30,145 bases of DNA from Methanosarcinales archaeon (GCA_025464585.1 JAODGL010000161.1:1-30145); one strand, 5' to 3'. Positions 21,593-30,118 are shown, counted from the first letter of the stretch. Notes: a model not told the origin generated them from the letters alone. Numbers and translations are program-made.

Positions 21593-23377
21593 ATGAAAGA
21601 GGAAAAAGATGGTATGGCTGTATTCTTCTGCCACTGTGATGGTGAGGTAAGCGGCATGGTGGATGTTCCAGCGGTGATGGAATATGCTGCGACGCTGCCG
21701 AAAGTTACTATTGTGGAGGAGCACGAGCACCTGTGCAGTAAGGAGGGCATTGCACGATTAAAAGAGGTTCTCCGCGATGGAAAAGTGGACAGGGTTGTTA
21801 TGGCTGCGTGCAGTCCGAGGACGCACGGGGACATCTTCCTTAACGCAGTAGAAAGCGTTGGCATCAACGAATATCTTGTAGAATTTGCGAACCTCAGAGA
21901 GCAGTGTGCATGGGTGCACGAAGACCGTGAGGAAGCAACGGAGAAGGCGAAGGATTTGGTCAGGATGGCTGTGTTCAGAGCTATGGAGCTTGAGCCGCTG
22001 GATAGGATAAAGTTGAGCATCTTTCCCTCTGTTCTCGTCATTGGAGGTGGTGTCGCAGGGATGGAAGCGGCACTTAACATCGCATCCAAAGGCTTCAAAG
22101 TGGTTATCGTAGAACGTGCTGAGGAGATAGGAGGTAGAGTAAGAAAACTCAGCACTACTTTCCCCACGATTAGCTGCGGCATACCTTGCAGACACGATTG
22201 CCCGGAGTGCGAATTCACACCTAAGGTAGAGGAGATATATGCGGCTGGGAACATAGAAGTGCTGACTTCTGCGGAGCTCGTTGACGTTGAAGGGCGCATC
22301 GGGGACTATAAAGTGAAGGTAAGAAGAAAGGTAGGAGAGGGCGAGGAGGAAGTGCGCGATTTGAACGTGGGCACGGTGATAATAGCCACGGGCTCAAGGA
22401 CCTTCGACCCAGGAAGAATACCTGATTATGGATACGAGTTTGAGGATGTCATCACATCGGAAGAACTCGAATTGATGTATCTGCAGACAAGGAAAGGAGG
22501 CGGTGGTGCAAAACTTCTTCGTCCATCCGATGGGAGGGTACCAAAGCGAGTGGACTTCATTCAGTGTGTGGGCTCTCGAGGTCTGAAGCCGGGTAGCAAT
22601 CCTTACTGCTCTATAACGTGTTGCCTGTATGCAATAGGACACGCAAGAGCGATAAAGGAGATGTACCCCGATACAGAAGTTTACATACACTACACGAACA
22701 TTCAAGCGCCTTACAGGGGTTTTGAAGAATATTATGCAGAGACAAGTTCGCTTGGGATAAAATTTGTGCGTGGCGCAGTCGATAAAGTCGAGGAACAAGG
22801 AGGACAACTCTTCATCGGTTATGAGGATGCGGATTTGCAAAGAAGAGAGGAGGCGACGACCGACCTCGTTGTGCTCTCCGTAGGGCAGGAACCGAGCGAC
22901 AATACGACAAAACTGTCTGAGATGTTCCATGTGGAGCGAGATATTGATGGCTTCTTTATGGAAGTGAATCCGAGGGTTGTTGCAGAAGATAAAACAGGTG
23001 TCTTCGTTGCAGGCTGCGCATTGGGTCCGAGGAACATAAGATACGCAGTTGCTGACGGCAGAGCCGCGGCTGAGAACGCAATTCGGCTCATGGAGCAGGG
23101 ATTCGTGGAAGTGGAGCCGGTGATTCCGGTGGTGGACGAGGATAAATGCATAAGGTGTGGTGTCTGCGAGAGTTTGTGCCGCTACGAAGGTATAAAGGTC
23201 GGCGAGGCAGAGGCTGCGGAAGTAATTGCCGCTCTTTGCCGGGGTTGTGGACTCTGCGTGGCTTCATGTCCCGCAAAAGCACTCCAGATGAAATATTACA
23301 GCGATGACCAACTGAGGACACTTCTAAGAACTGCATTCTCAATGCCAGTAGCAGTGGCTGAGGCGGAACGGGGGTGA
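21593..23377 (+). CDS. hdrA: HdrA-type subunit (copy 3, short form)
   Basis: 594 residues, closely related to copy 2 along its whole length (tandem duplication). FFCHCDGEVSG at the start, CSPRTHGDIF, GGGVAGMEAALNIASKGF, TISCGIPCRHDCPECEFTPK, YCSITCCLYAIGHA, and a C-terminal ferredoxin with CIRCGVCESLCRYEG and CRGCGLCVASCP. As in copy 2 the inserted ferredoxin is missing. A 15-residue hydrophobic, alanine-rich tail follows. GAGGAGGTG precedes the ATG. mvhD begins 6 bases after the stop. Confidence 0.92.
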   Translation: MKEEKDGMAVFFCHCDGEVSGMVDVPAVMEYAATLPKVTIVEEHEHLCSKEGIARLKEVLRDGKVDRVVMAACSPRTHGDIFLNAVESVGINEYLVEFANLREQCAWVHEDREEATEKAKDLVRMAVFRAMELEPLDRIKLSIFPSVLVIGGGVAGMEAALNIASKGFKVVIVERAEEIGGRVRKLSTTFPTISCGIPCRHDCPECEFTPKVEEIYAAGNIEVLTSAELVDVEGRIGDYKVKVRRKVGEGEEEVRDLNVGTVIIATGSRTFDPGRIPDYGYEFEDVITSEELELMYLQTRKGGGGAKLLRPSDGRVPKRVDFIQCVGSRGLKPGSNPYCSITCCLYAIGHARAIKEMYPDTEVYIHYTNIQAPYRGFEEYYAETSSLGIKFVRGAVDKVEEQGGQLFIGYEDADLQRREEATTDLVVLSVGQEPSDNTTKLSEMFHVERDIDGFFMEVNPRVVAEDKTGVFVAGCALGPRNIRYAVADGRAAAENAIRLMEQGFVEVEPVIPVVDEDKCIRCGVCESLCRYEGIKVGEAEAAEVIAALCRGCGLCVASCPAKALQMKYYSDDQLRTLLRTAFSMPVAVAEAERG

Positions 23378-23383
23378 GAAAAG

Positions 23384-24121
23384 ATGTTTCCAAAGATAAT
23401 AACTTTTTGTTGCAACTGGTGTGCGTATCCGGGAGCGGATTTTGCGGGCATATCGCACTTTAAGTATCCCGTGAATGCGAGGATAATCAGGGTGATGTGC
23501 TCAGGGCGTGTGGATCCCGGACTTGTGCTTGAGGCATTTATCAGTGGTGCAGACGGTGTAATGGTGATGGGCTGCCACCCCGGAGAATGTCATTACGAGC
23601 ATGGCAATTACGAAGCGGAGAGGAGGATAAAACTACTGCGATACCTCTTTGACAAATACGAGCTTGGTGGTAAGCGACTGAGGGTAGAATGGATTGCCGC
23701 TTCGGAAGGCAGGAAATTCGCAGAAGTAACGGCTGATTTCGTGGAAACAGTGAGAAAAATCGGGGCATTTCAAGAGAAAGCCAGGGAGATTCTCGAAGTT
23801 ATGAAGGATACGTTCTATGGAGAGCGACTCAGGCTTGCTCTTGGAGCAGCGAGTCGTGCTTTGGACAGTGGTGCGGATGGTGAGAAATACGAGGAGACGT
23901 TAAAGAAGATAGCAGAAGAGGAGATGAAGAAATACAGGGTGCTACAAACGCTGAGGAAAGAAGGGGAGTTATGTGTAAGAGTAGTTGCGGAAAAGCTTGG
24001 GCTGAGTCTGCGAGAAACTTTTGACTGCTTCCTTGACCTGAAGCATGAGGGGCTTATTGAAGAAGGTGACATTGGTGAAGACCGCTATATGATATATGGA
24101 TTTGTGAGGGGAGAAAGATGA
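23384..24121 (+). CDS. mvhD: MvhD-like [2Fe-2S] subunit with C-terminal winged-helix-like extension
   Basis: 245 residues. The first ~140 are MvhD: FCCNWCAYPGADFAGISHFK, VMCSGRVDPGLVLEAF, MGCHPGECHYEHGNYEAERR. MvhD carries a [2Fe-2S] cluster and passes electrons to HdrA. Residues ~150-245 are extra compared with copy 2 at 26119: a helical linker, then KYRVLQTLRKEGELCVRVVA, EKLGLSLRETFDCFLDLKHE and GLIEEG, which reads like a winged helix. Its task is unknown; it may mediate assembly. The last codons overlap the next hdrA as ATGA. Confidence 0.9.
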   Translation: MFPKIITFCCNWCAYPGADFAGISHFKYPVNARIIRVMCSGRVDPGLVLEAFISGADGVMVMGCHPGECHYEHGNYEAERRIKLLRYLFDKYELGGKRLRVEWIAASEGRKFAEVTADFVETVRKIGAFQEKAREILEVMKDTFYGERLRLALGAASRALDSGADGEKYEETLKKIAEEEMKKYRVLQTLRKEGELCVRVVAEKLGLSLRETFDCFLDLKHEGLIEEGDIGEDRYMIYGFVRGER

Positions 24122-26073
24122 GAATAGGCGTTTATGTCTGTCATTGTGGTTTGAACATAGAAGCGATGGTAGATGTGGAGGAAGTGGCGAAGTTCGCAGC
24201 CACACTGCCTGATGTAACGGTTGCTCGTGACTACAAATATATGTGCTCAGACCCGGGGCAGGAGATGATAAAGAAGGACATACAGGAGTTCGAGCTTGAG
24301 AGAGTGGTCGTTGCTTCTTGCTCGCCTCGTATGCACGAACCTACTTTTCAGGTAACCATACAGGAGGCGGGATTGAACGCATACTGTTTTGAGATGGCGA
24401 ACATAAGAGAGCACTGTTCATGGGTTCATACCGATAAGGAGAGGGCAACAGAGAAGGCAGAGGCGCTCGTAGCTGCTGCGGTCTTTAAAGCTTCGCAGTT
24501 AGAGCCGCTGGAGACCATAGAAGTGGATGTTACACCGACTGCACTCATCATAGGCGCGGGAATTGCAGGTATGCAAGCTGCCCTGGATATTGCAGATGAG
24601 GGGTTCAAGGTGTATTTAGTAGAGAAGGAGCCCTCTATCGGCGGGCACATGTCTCAACTCGACAAGACTTTCCCCACGCTTGACTGCTCGGCATGCATCC
24701 TCACGCCAAAGATGGTGGATGTTGCACGCCATGAGAACATAGAATTGATAACTTATGCAGAGGTAGAGAGTATAGGAGGCTACATAGGTAATTTCAAAGT
24801 GAAGGTGAGGAAGAAGCCGCGATACATAGATGAGACCAAGTGCACGGGCTGTGGAATTTGCGCACAGCACTGCCCGGTGAAGGCGTTGAATGAGTATGAC
24901 CTCGGGTTGGGTTACAGAAAAGCGACTTATGTCCCGTTCCCGCAGGCAATTCCAATGAAATACACGATAGACCGGGATAATTGTATCCAGTGCAGGACCT
25001 GTGAGCATGTGTGTGGCATGGAAGCGGTGGATTTTGAGCAGAAGGAGGAGTTCCTGGAATTCGATGTCGGTGCGATAGTAGTGGCTACGGGTTATGATTT
25101 GCTCGACCCGCTCGAGAAGCCGGAATTTGGATATGGGCTGGAGAATGTAATCACAGGGCTTCAATTTGAGCGGCTCTCCAATGCTTCAGGTCCGACCGCG
25201 GGAAAACTGATAATAAATGGAAAGGTGCCGAAGGATGTGGTCTTCATAAGCTGTGTCGGGTCAAGGGAGAAGGGAGGGCGAGAATACTGCTCCCGGTTCT
25301 GCTGCATGTATAATGCAAAGCAGGCACATCTCGTCGGGGAGAAGATTCCAGATGCAAATGTAACCGTTCTTTATACCGACATGCGGGCTTATGGCGAGGG
25401 CTTTGAAGAGTTCTACAACCGTGTCAGGGAGGAAGGAGTGAAGTATGTAAGGAGAGAGCTTGATGACCCGATAGAGGTGAAGAAGAAGGATGGAGAAGAG
25501 GATAGAGTCGTGGTCGTTGCGAAGACGGAGAACGGGCTGGAAGAGTATGAGGCAGACCTGGTCGTGCTTGCGAATGCCGCGATTGCGAGAAGTGACACTG
25601 AAAAAGTTAGGAGGCTCGTGAGTGCCTCGAGGAGCAGAGATGGCTTCTTCCTGGAGTTGCATCCAAAGTTGAGACCGATAGAAACCACGGTTGACGGTAT
25701 CTTCCTCGCTGGATGCGCACAAGCACCGAAGGACATCCCGGACAGCGTTGCTCAAGGCTCTGCTGCGGCTTCTTACGTCTGCAGTCTGCTTTCACAGAAG
25801 CGAGCAAAGGGAGAGAGCTGCATCTCGGTAGTGAACGAGGACCTGTGCATAGGCTGTGGCACGTGCGTCTCTGTTTGTCCTTACGGCGCGATGGAGTTCA
25901 GCGAGCGTGGCTCATACGGGTCAAGCAATTTCAGAAAGGTTGCGCAGAATATAAGTGCGCTATGTAAGGGATGTGGAACATGTGGGTCTGAATGCCCGGG
26001 AAGGGCAATAGATGTGAAGCATTTCAAAGACGACCAGATACTGGCACAGGTTGAGGGTATTCTTTCCGTGTGA
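24118..26073 (+). CDS. hdrA: HdrA-type subunit (copy 4, long form)
   Basis: 651 residues, the same long layout as copy 1: GVYVCHCGLNIEAMVD, FAD motif GAGIAGMQAALDIAD, GGHMSQLDKTFPTLDCSACI, inserted ferredoxin CTGCGICAQHCP and CIQCRTCEHVCG, YCSRFCCMY, and C-terminal CIGCGTCVSVCP and CKGCGTCGSECP. The start overlaps the previous stop (ATGA), so translation is coupled to mvhD. Parts of its DNA are almost identical to copy 1, suggesting gene conversion. Confidence 0.94.
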   Translation: MRIGVYVCHCGLNIEAMVDVEEVAKFAATLPDVTVARDYKYMCSDPGQEMIKKDIQEFELERVVVASCSPRMHEPTFQVTIQEAGLNAYCFEMANIREHCSWVHTDKERATEKAEALVAAAVFKASQLEPLETIEVDVTPTALIIGAGIAGMQAALDIADEGFKVYLVEKEPSIGGHMSQLDKTFPTLDCSACILTPKMVDVARHENIELITYAEVESIGGYIGNFKVKVRKKPRYIDETKCTGCGICAQHCPVKALNEYDLGLGYRKATYVPFPQAIPMKYTIDRDNCIQCRTCEHVCGMEAVDFEQKEEFLEFDVGAIVVATGYDLLDPLEKPEFGYGLENVITGLQFERLSNASGPTAGKLIINGKVPKDVVFISCVGSREKGGREYCSRFCCMYNAKQAHLVGEKIPDANVTVLYTDMRAYGEGFEEFYNRVREEGVKYVRRELDDPIEVKKKDGEEDRVVVVAKTENGLEEYEADLVVLANAAIARSDTEKVRRLVSASRSRDGFFLELHPKLRPIETTVDGIFLAGCAQAPKDIPDSVAQGSAAASYVCSLLSQKRAKGESCISVVNEDLCIGCGTCVSVCPYGAMEFSERGSYGSSNFRKVAQNISALCKGCGTCGSECPGRAIDVKHFKDDQILAQVEGILSV

Positions 26074-26075
26074 TA

Positions 26076-26099
26076 GAGGTCTGGAGGTTTAGAGGTTTA
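26076..26099 (+). repeat. Three 8-bp tandem units before mvhD copy 2
   Basis: GAGGTCTG, GAGGTTTA, GAGGTTTA, then AGGAGGTG. Each unit contains a Shine-Dalgarno-like GAGGT; the last GGAGGTG (26101-26107) is the likely ribosome site for the ATG at 26119. Confidence 0.5.
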
Positions 26100-26118
26100 A
26101 GGAGGTGAAAAAGAGAAG

Positions 26119-26550
26119 ATGGAAGAAAAAAAGAAAGAATGGAATGGGTTTGAGCCGAAGATAGTGGGGTTTTGCTGTAACTGGTGTTCATACGCTGCGG
26201 CAGACCTTGCGGGTATCTCACGCCTGAAGTATCCGCCGAACATCCGCATAATAAGAGTGCCGTGCACAGGCAAAGTGGACCCATTGTATATACTTAAGGC
26301 GTTTGAACTGGGTGCGGATGGCGTATTCATCGCAGGGTGCATGGAAGGCGAGTGTCACTACCTTACCGGGAATCTATATGCGAGGGACCGTGTAGAACGG
26401 CTGAAGAGAGACCTTGAAAAGGTAGGGCTTGGAGGGCGCCTTGAGATGTTCTTCATGTCCGCGGCGATGGGCAAGGAATTTGCAGCCGCAACAACGGACT
26501 TAACGGAGAGAATAATGAAGATGGGTCCAAGCCCGTTGAAAGGTAAGTGA
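26119..26550 (+). CDS. mvhD: MvhD-like [2Fe-2S] subunit (short form)
   Basis: 143 residues, the normal family length. FCCNWCSYAAADLAGISRLK, VPCTGKVDPLYILKAFELGA, AGCMEGECHYLTGNLYARDR contain the conserved cysteines. A short Lys/Glu-rich leader (MEEKKKEWNGFEP) precedes the domain. It closes the hdrA operon and probably pairs with copy 4 upstream. It lacks the C-terminal extension of the copy at 23384. Confidence 0.92.
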   Translation: MEEKKKEWNGFEPKIVGFCCNWCSYAAADLAGISRLKYPPNIRIIRVPCTGKVDPLYILKAFELGADGVFIAGCMEGECHYLTGNLYARDRVERLKRDLEKVGLGGRLEMFFMSAAMGKEFAAATTDLTERIMKMGPSPLKGK

Positions 26551-26605
26551 AATATTTGGGCAAGCATCTTAACATAAGAAGAGGGATGAAAACGCGACAA
26601 AAGGC

Positions 26606-26629
26606 TTTTTCGACTTTTTCATTATTCTT
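26606..26629 (+). terminator. T-rich terminator after the hdr operon
   Basis: Two runs of five T in close order (CTTTTTCGACTTTTTC) 56-70 bases after the last mvhD stop, followed by a further T-rich stretch. Fits an archaeal oligo-T terminator. Confidence 0.35.
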
Positions 26630-26677
26630 GCATCAACTTAATATGTAACAAAGGCTATTTTATAAAAGGGAGCTAAG

Positions 26678-27097
26678 ATGGGCGATGTGTATGTAGAACT
26701 TGAGTTGGAGAACTACGGTGACCGAGTATTGGCAGAAGAGGGATACCGCGATGAAGAGTTGGTAAGGAGAGCTCGGATTAGAGTGTTAAGTGACACAGGT
26801 TCGACAATGCTCGTCTTACCCGAAGATTTGGTAGATGCCTTAGGGCTTAAACGCTATGGAAAGATAATAGTTACTTACGCAGATGAGCGAAAGGAAGAGC
26901 GAGAGACCGCCGGTGTGCTAACGGTGCGTGTAGAAGGAAGGTCAATGGAGACACGTTGTGTCGTAGGACCCCCAGGCAGCGAACCCCTTTTAGGGCAAAT
27001 CATTCTGGAAGAGCTTGATCTTCTTGTGGACTCCAGAGAGGGGAAACTAATACCAAGACCTGAATCCCCCTATTATCCCACATTAAAGTTAAAATAA
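26678..27097 (+). CDS. Retropepsin-like aspartic protease family protein
   Basis: 139 residues. The catalytic-type motif is SDTGSTMLVLPEDLVDALGL (38-57, D39-T40-G41), followed by flap-like strands and GSEPLLGQIILEELDLLVD, which matches the second hydrophobic-hydrophobic-Gly element of clan AA single-lobe proteases. Such proteins act as dimers. Many prokaryotic members are uncharacterised. The gene stands alone between the hdr operon and the kinase; GGGAGC precedes the ATG. TTAATATG at 26639 is a possible TATA box. Substrate unknown. Confidence 0.8.
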   Translation: MGDVYVELELENYGDRVLAEEGYRDEELVRRARIRVLSDTGSTMLVLPEDLVDALGLKRYGKIIVTYADERKEERETAGVLTVRVEGRSMETRCVVGPPGSEPLLGQIILEELDLLVDSREGKLIPRPESPYYPTLKLK

Positions 27098-27128
27098 AGA
27101 GAATTAAAATGATAGAGGGAAAGGAATA

Positions 27129-29351
27129 ATGGAGAAGTCGTGGGTAAAAGGATTGAACTATAAATTTATTATATTGTTTTTCGCAGTATTAGCATGTGTC
27201 GTTTTAAGTTTTTATTTCGGTGTCATCAGGCGTGAAACAGTTGTGTATACCCATCTTTTCTATGTCCCCATCATTTTGGCCGGGTTGTGGTATCATAAAA
27301 GAGCTATTTACGTCGCTCTTTTTCTCAGCTTCTTTTACACTCTTGTGACCTATCCCCTGACCCATCTCTCGTTAGACATTTTTGAAAGAATTGCTATTTT
27401 TGTAGTGGTGGCGTATGTTATCGGAGTTGTAAGTGAGAAAAGGGCAAAAGTGGAGGAGGAGATAACAAGAGGGAGAGATAAGTTCCATAAAATACTCAGG
27501 ACCATCAGTGAAACAATATTCATTGTTGACCGTGATTTGAAAGTGTTAGAATTGAGCAAGCCACAACTCAGGGCGGGTATAGAAATGGAAGGCGATATGC
27601 CCAGGCGTTATCGACGACTTCCTCCAAGCCCAGTTATAGAAAGGAAAGATGTCATAGGGAAAGAGTGCTATAAGGTGTTCTGGGGAAAAGAAAAGATTTG
27701 TGATGATTGTCCCGTTCCTTCTATTTTTGAAACTGGGGCGGGAGCACGCAAGGAGGGGTCCTTTGTTCTTGCCGATGGCACGACGATGTATCTGGATGTG
27801 GAATACGTTCCGGTCTTTGATGAAAAGGGCGATGTGATTCAGGTAATTGGAGACATGAGAGACATCACCGGGCGGAAGCAAATGGAGGAGCGGCTAATGA
27901 GTGCTGAGGAGCAACTAAGAGAAACAAAGGATTATCTGGATGACATTATTACGAGTTCCGCGGACACGATTACTGTCGTGGACATGAATGGGGTTGTGCG
28001 AGACTGGAATAAGGGTGAAGAGGGCTTCATGGGTTATCGCGCGGATGAGGTGATAGGAACATCAAACAAGAAATTTTTCGCTGACCCCGAAGAAGCGGAT
28101 AGGATAATGGAAACAGTGTTGAGAGATGGGGAGCTTAAAAATTACAGAACGATTGTGTTAAGAAAAGACAAAAAACCTGTACACATCAGCATGTCCGCGG
28201 CGTTGTTAAAGGACAAAAATGGCGTCCCGGTTGGAACGGTTCGCGTGAGCAGGGATATAACAAAAGAAGTAGAACTGGAAGAGAAAATAAAAGAAGAACG
28301 GGATAACCTGAAGTTAATATTTGAAAATATGGCTGACGGCGTGTACATTGTATCAAACGAGTATGAAGTGGAGTTTATGAACAAGGTTCTAATTGATGAG
28401 TTTGGAAATCAGGTCGGCGGTATTTGCTATAAGGTGTTTCATAATAGGGAAGAGCCCTGTCCGCTGTGCAAAAATACAGAGGTAATGAAAGGAAAGACGG
28501 TGAGGTGGGAGTGGCACTCTCGCAGGATGAACAAGACTTACGACCTCATTGAGACGCCTCTGAGAAATGTTGACGGCAGTATATCAAAATTAACGATATT
28601 TAGGGATATAAGTGAGCGAAAGCGGATGGAGGACGAACTGCGTGAGACCTGCGAAAGACTTGCGGAGCTGGACAAGATGAAACGCAATTTTCTTAGTGTG
28701 GCTTATCATGAGATGCGGTCCCCTCTTGCGCCTATTGTAGGGTATGCAAGTATGTTGGAGCGCTGTGAGCTCCCGGATAAGGGGAAGAGGTATTTATCTA
28801 TTATAGAGCAATCAGCAAGAGAACTTGAGAAGCTAATTAATCGGATGTTAGAACTTGCACGCATAGACGGTAAGAAAATAGAGCTGAATTTGGAAAGTGT
28901 GTACATTTCAAAAGTCGTGGCAGAAGTGGCTAAGGACCTTGAACCTGAGGCAAAGGAGAAGAAACAAGTCATCTCTATGGCAGTCCAGGAGGTAGAGATT
29001 CAAGCGGATAGGCAGAAGATAGTTGCTATTTTCTCCAATTTGATTTCCAATGCAATCAAATATACACCAGAAGGAGGAAAAATAGACATCGTAGTTGAGG
29101 ACAGGGGAGAGGATATACGTGCTTGCGTTTCAGACACGGGGATTGGCATTCCGGAGGAGCATCTGCCAAAGATTTTTGAGCGGTTCTACATGGTTGATAC
29201 TTCTTTGACCCGCAAATCGGGGAGTCTGGGGCTGGGTTTATCCATCGTTAAGGAATATGTAAAATTGCATGGTGGAAAAGTGTGGGCGACAAGTGAAGTT
29301 GGGAAGGGTTCGAAATTCTTCTTTATCATGCCAAAGAGCTATAAGCAATAA
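27129..29351 (+). CDS. Membrane-anchored PAS sensor histidine kinase
   Basis: 740 residues. Four membrane helices (about 12-33, 41-54, 58-76, 86-101), a short coiled coil, then three PAS domains (about 115-250, 255-385, 390-500), a HisKA domain with phospho-acceptor H527 in SVAYHEMRSPLAPIVGYASM, and a HATPase domain with NLISNAIKYTPEGG, DTGIGIPEEHLPKIFERFY and GLGLSIVKEYVKLHGGK. PAS1 and PAS3 both carry C-x10-C-x2-C (C180/191/194 and C433/444/447), which may bind a metal, Fe-S cluster or heme, or sense redox state. The response regulator follows by 14 bases. Confidence 0.93.
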   Translation: MEKSWVKGLNYKFIILFFAVLACVVLSFYFGVIRRETVVYTHLFYVPIILAGLWYHKRAIYVALFLSFFYTLVTYPLTHLSLDIFERIAIFVVVAYVIGVVSEKRAKVEEEITRGRDKFHKILRTISETIFIVDRDLKVLELSKPQLRAGIEMEGDMPRRYRRLPPSPVIERKDVIGKECYKVFWGKEKICDDCPVPSIFETGAGARKEGSFVLADGTTMYLDVEYVPVFDEKGDVIQVIGDMRDITGRKQMEERLMSAEEQLRETKDYLDDIITSSADTITVVDMNGVVRDWNKGEEGFMGYRADEVIGTSNKKFFADPEEADRIMETVLRDGELKNYRTIVLRKDKKPVHISMSAALLKDKNGVPVGTVRVSRDITKEVELEEKIKEERDNLKLIFENMADGVYIVSNEYEVEFMNKVLIDEFGNQVGGICYKVFHNREEPCPLCKNTEVMKGKTVRWEWHSRRMNKTYDLIETPLRNVDGSISKLTIFRDISERKRMEDELRETCERLAELDKMKRNFLSVAYHEMRSPLAPIVGYASMLERCELPDKGKRYLSIIEQSARELEKLINRMLELARIDGKKIELNLESVYISKVVAEVAKDLEPEAKEKKQVISMAVQEVEIQADRQKIVAIFSNLISNAIKYTPEGGKIDIVVEDRGEDIRACVSDTGIGIPEEHLPKIFERFYMVDTSLTRKSGSLGLGLSIVKEYVKLHGGKVWATSEVGKGSKFFFIMPKSYKQ

Positions 29352-29365
29352 AAAGGGGGAGTAAC

Positions 29366-29752
29366 ATGGGAGAGAAGAAGAGGATATTGATTGTGGAAGA
29401 TGCGGTATACATGCGTGATATGCTGGTTGAGATGCTGGAGCAGGAAGAGAGAAGCTATGAAGTGGTGGGCTTCGCGGTTAATGGAAGGGAAGCGGTGGAG
29501 AAATACAAAGAATTGAAGCCAGACATCGTCACCATGGACCTGGTGATGGAGGTGATGGATGGGATTCAAGCGATAAGGGAGATAAAGAAATATGACCCAA
29601 ACGCTTTGATTATCGCGATCACTGCGTTGGGCACACCTGAGTATAAGGATGCAGCGCTGGATGCGGGTGCGGATGAATATCTGTGGAAACCTTTCACCAT
29701 AAAAAATTTATTTGACGCACTCGAAAAACTGCTGAGGAAGAGAGAGGAATGA
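29366..29752 (+). CDS. Single-domain response regulator (CheY-like)
   Basis: 128 residues forming one receiver domain: acidic pocket E11-D12, phospho-acceptor D58 in VTMDLVMEVMDG, the switch threonine in IAITALG and K108 in LWKPF. No output domain. It should receive phosphate from the kinase just upstream. A GGGGGAG ribosome site precedes the ATG. The next gene overlaps it by 4 bases (ATGA), which suggests that gene may be the output partner. Confidence 0.93.
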   Translation: MGEKKRILIVEDAVYMRDMLVEMLEQEERSYEVVGFAVNGREAVEKYKELKPDIVTMDLVMEVMDGIQAIREIKKYDPNALIIAITALGTPEYKDAALDAGADEYLWKPFTIKNLFDALEKLLRKREE

Positions 29753-30054
29753 GCGAGGAGGTGCTATTTGAAGAGGTTTTGCGCTCTCTCAGAAGAAGCC
29801 GGGTGAGGACTGAAATCGTAATGTATCTGTATAAAATCTATCCCCGGGCTTCGTATCCCGCGGAGATTTCGAGGAACACCGGGATAGACCCCACAAATGT
29901 GCTCGGAGGGTTGAGAGGGATGGGCAATAGGTTCGATGCGGCAAATTCTCTGCTCACGCAGGGAGTTGTGGAGAAGGTAGAGCGAGAAAAAGCGACATAC
30001 TACCGGCTTTCGGAACGTGGTAAATCGTTGATAGAGAGTATACAGAAGACTTAG
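29749..30054 (+). CDS. Winged-helix DNA-binding protein
   Basis: 101 residues. EIVMYLYKIYPRASYPAEIS, RNTGIDPTNVLGGLRGMG and VVEKVEREKATYYRLSERGK form an archaeal winged helix with recognition helix around 45-58 and wing around 78-90. Family knowledge: such small regulators are often encoded after stand-alone receivers in methanogen relatives. The 4-base overlap with the response regulator suggests they act in the same pathway, though the receiver and the DNA-binding domain are separate polypeptides. Confidence 0.85.
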   Translation: MSEEVLFEEVLRSLRRSRVRTEIVMYLYKIYPRASYPAEISRNTGIDPTNVLGGLRGMGNRFDAANSLLTQGVVEKVEREKATYYRLSERGKSLIESIQKT

Positions 30055-30091
30055 AGGCTAATCTCAAATCGTTTGTCACATTTCAAATTTA

Positions 30092-30118
30092 CCGCAGAGA
30101 ACGCTGAGCTCGCAGAGA
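30092..30118. repeat. CCGCAGAG-type short-period repeat
   Basis: CCGCAGAGAACGCTGAGCTC followed by GCAGAG. Same style as 13538-13564. It lies in the non-coding end of the window after the winged-helix gene. Confidence 0.45.

Noticed and set aside
20099..25755. Several long minus-strand frames across the hdrA genes
   Set aside because: Antisense shadows of well-defined HdrA proteins; no ribosome sites or family motifs.
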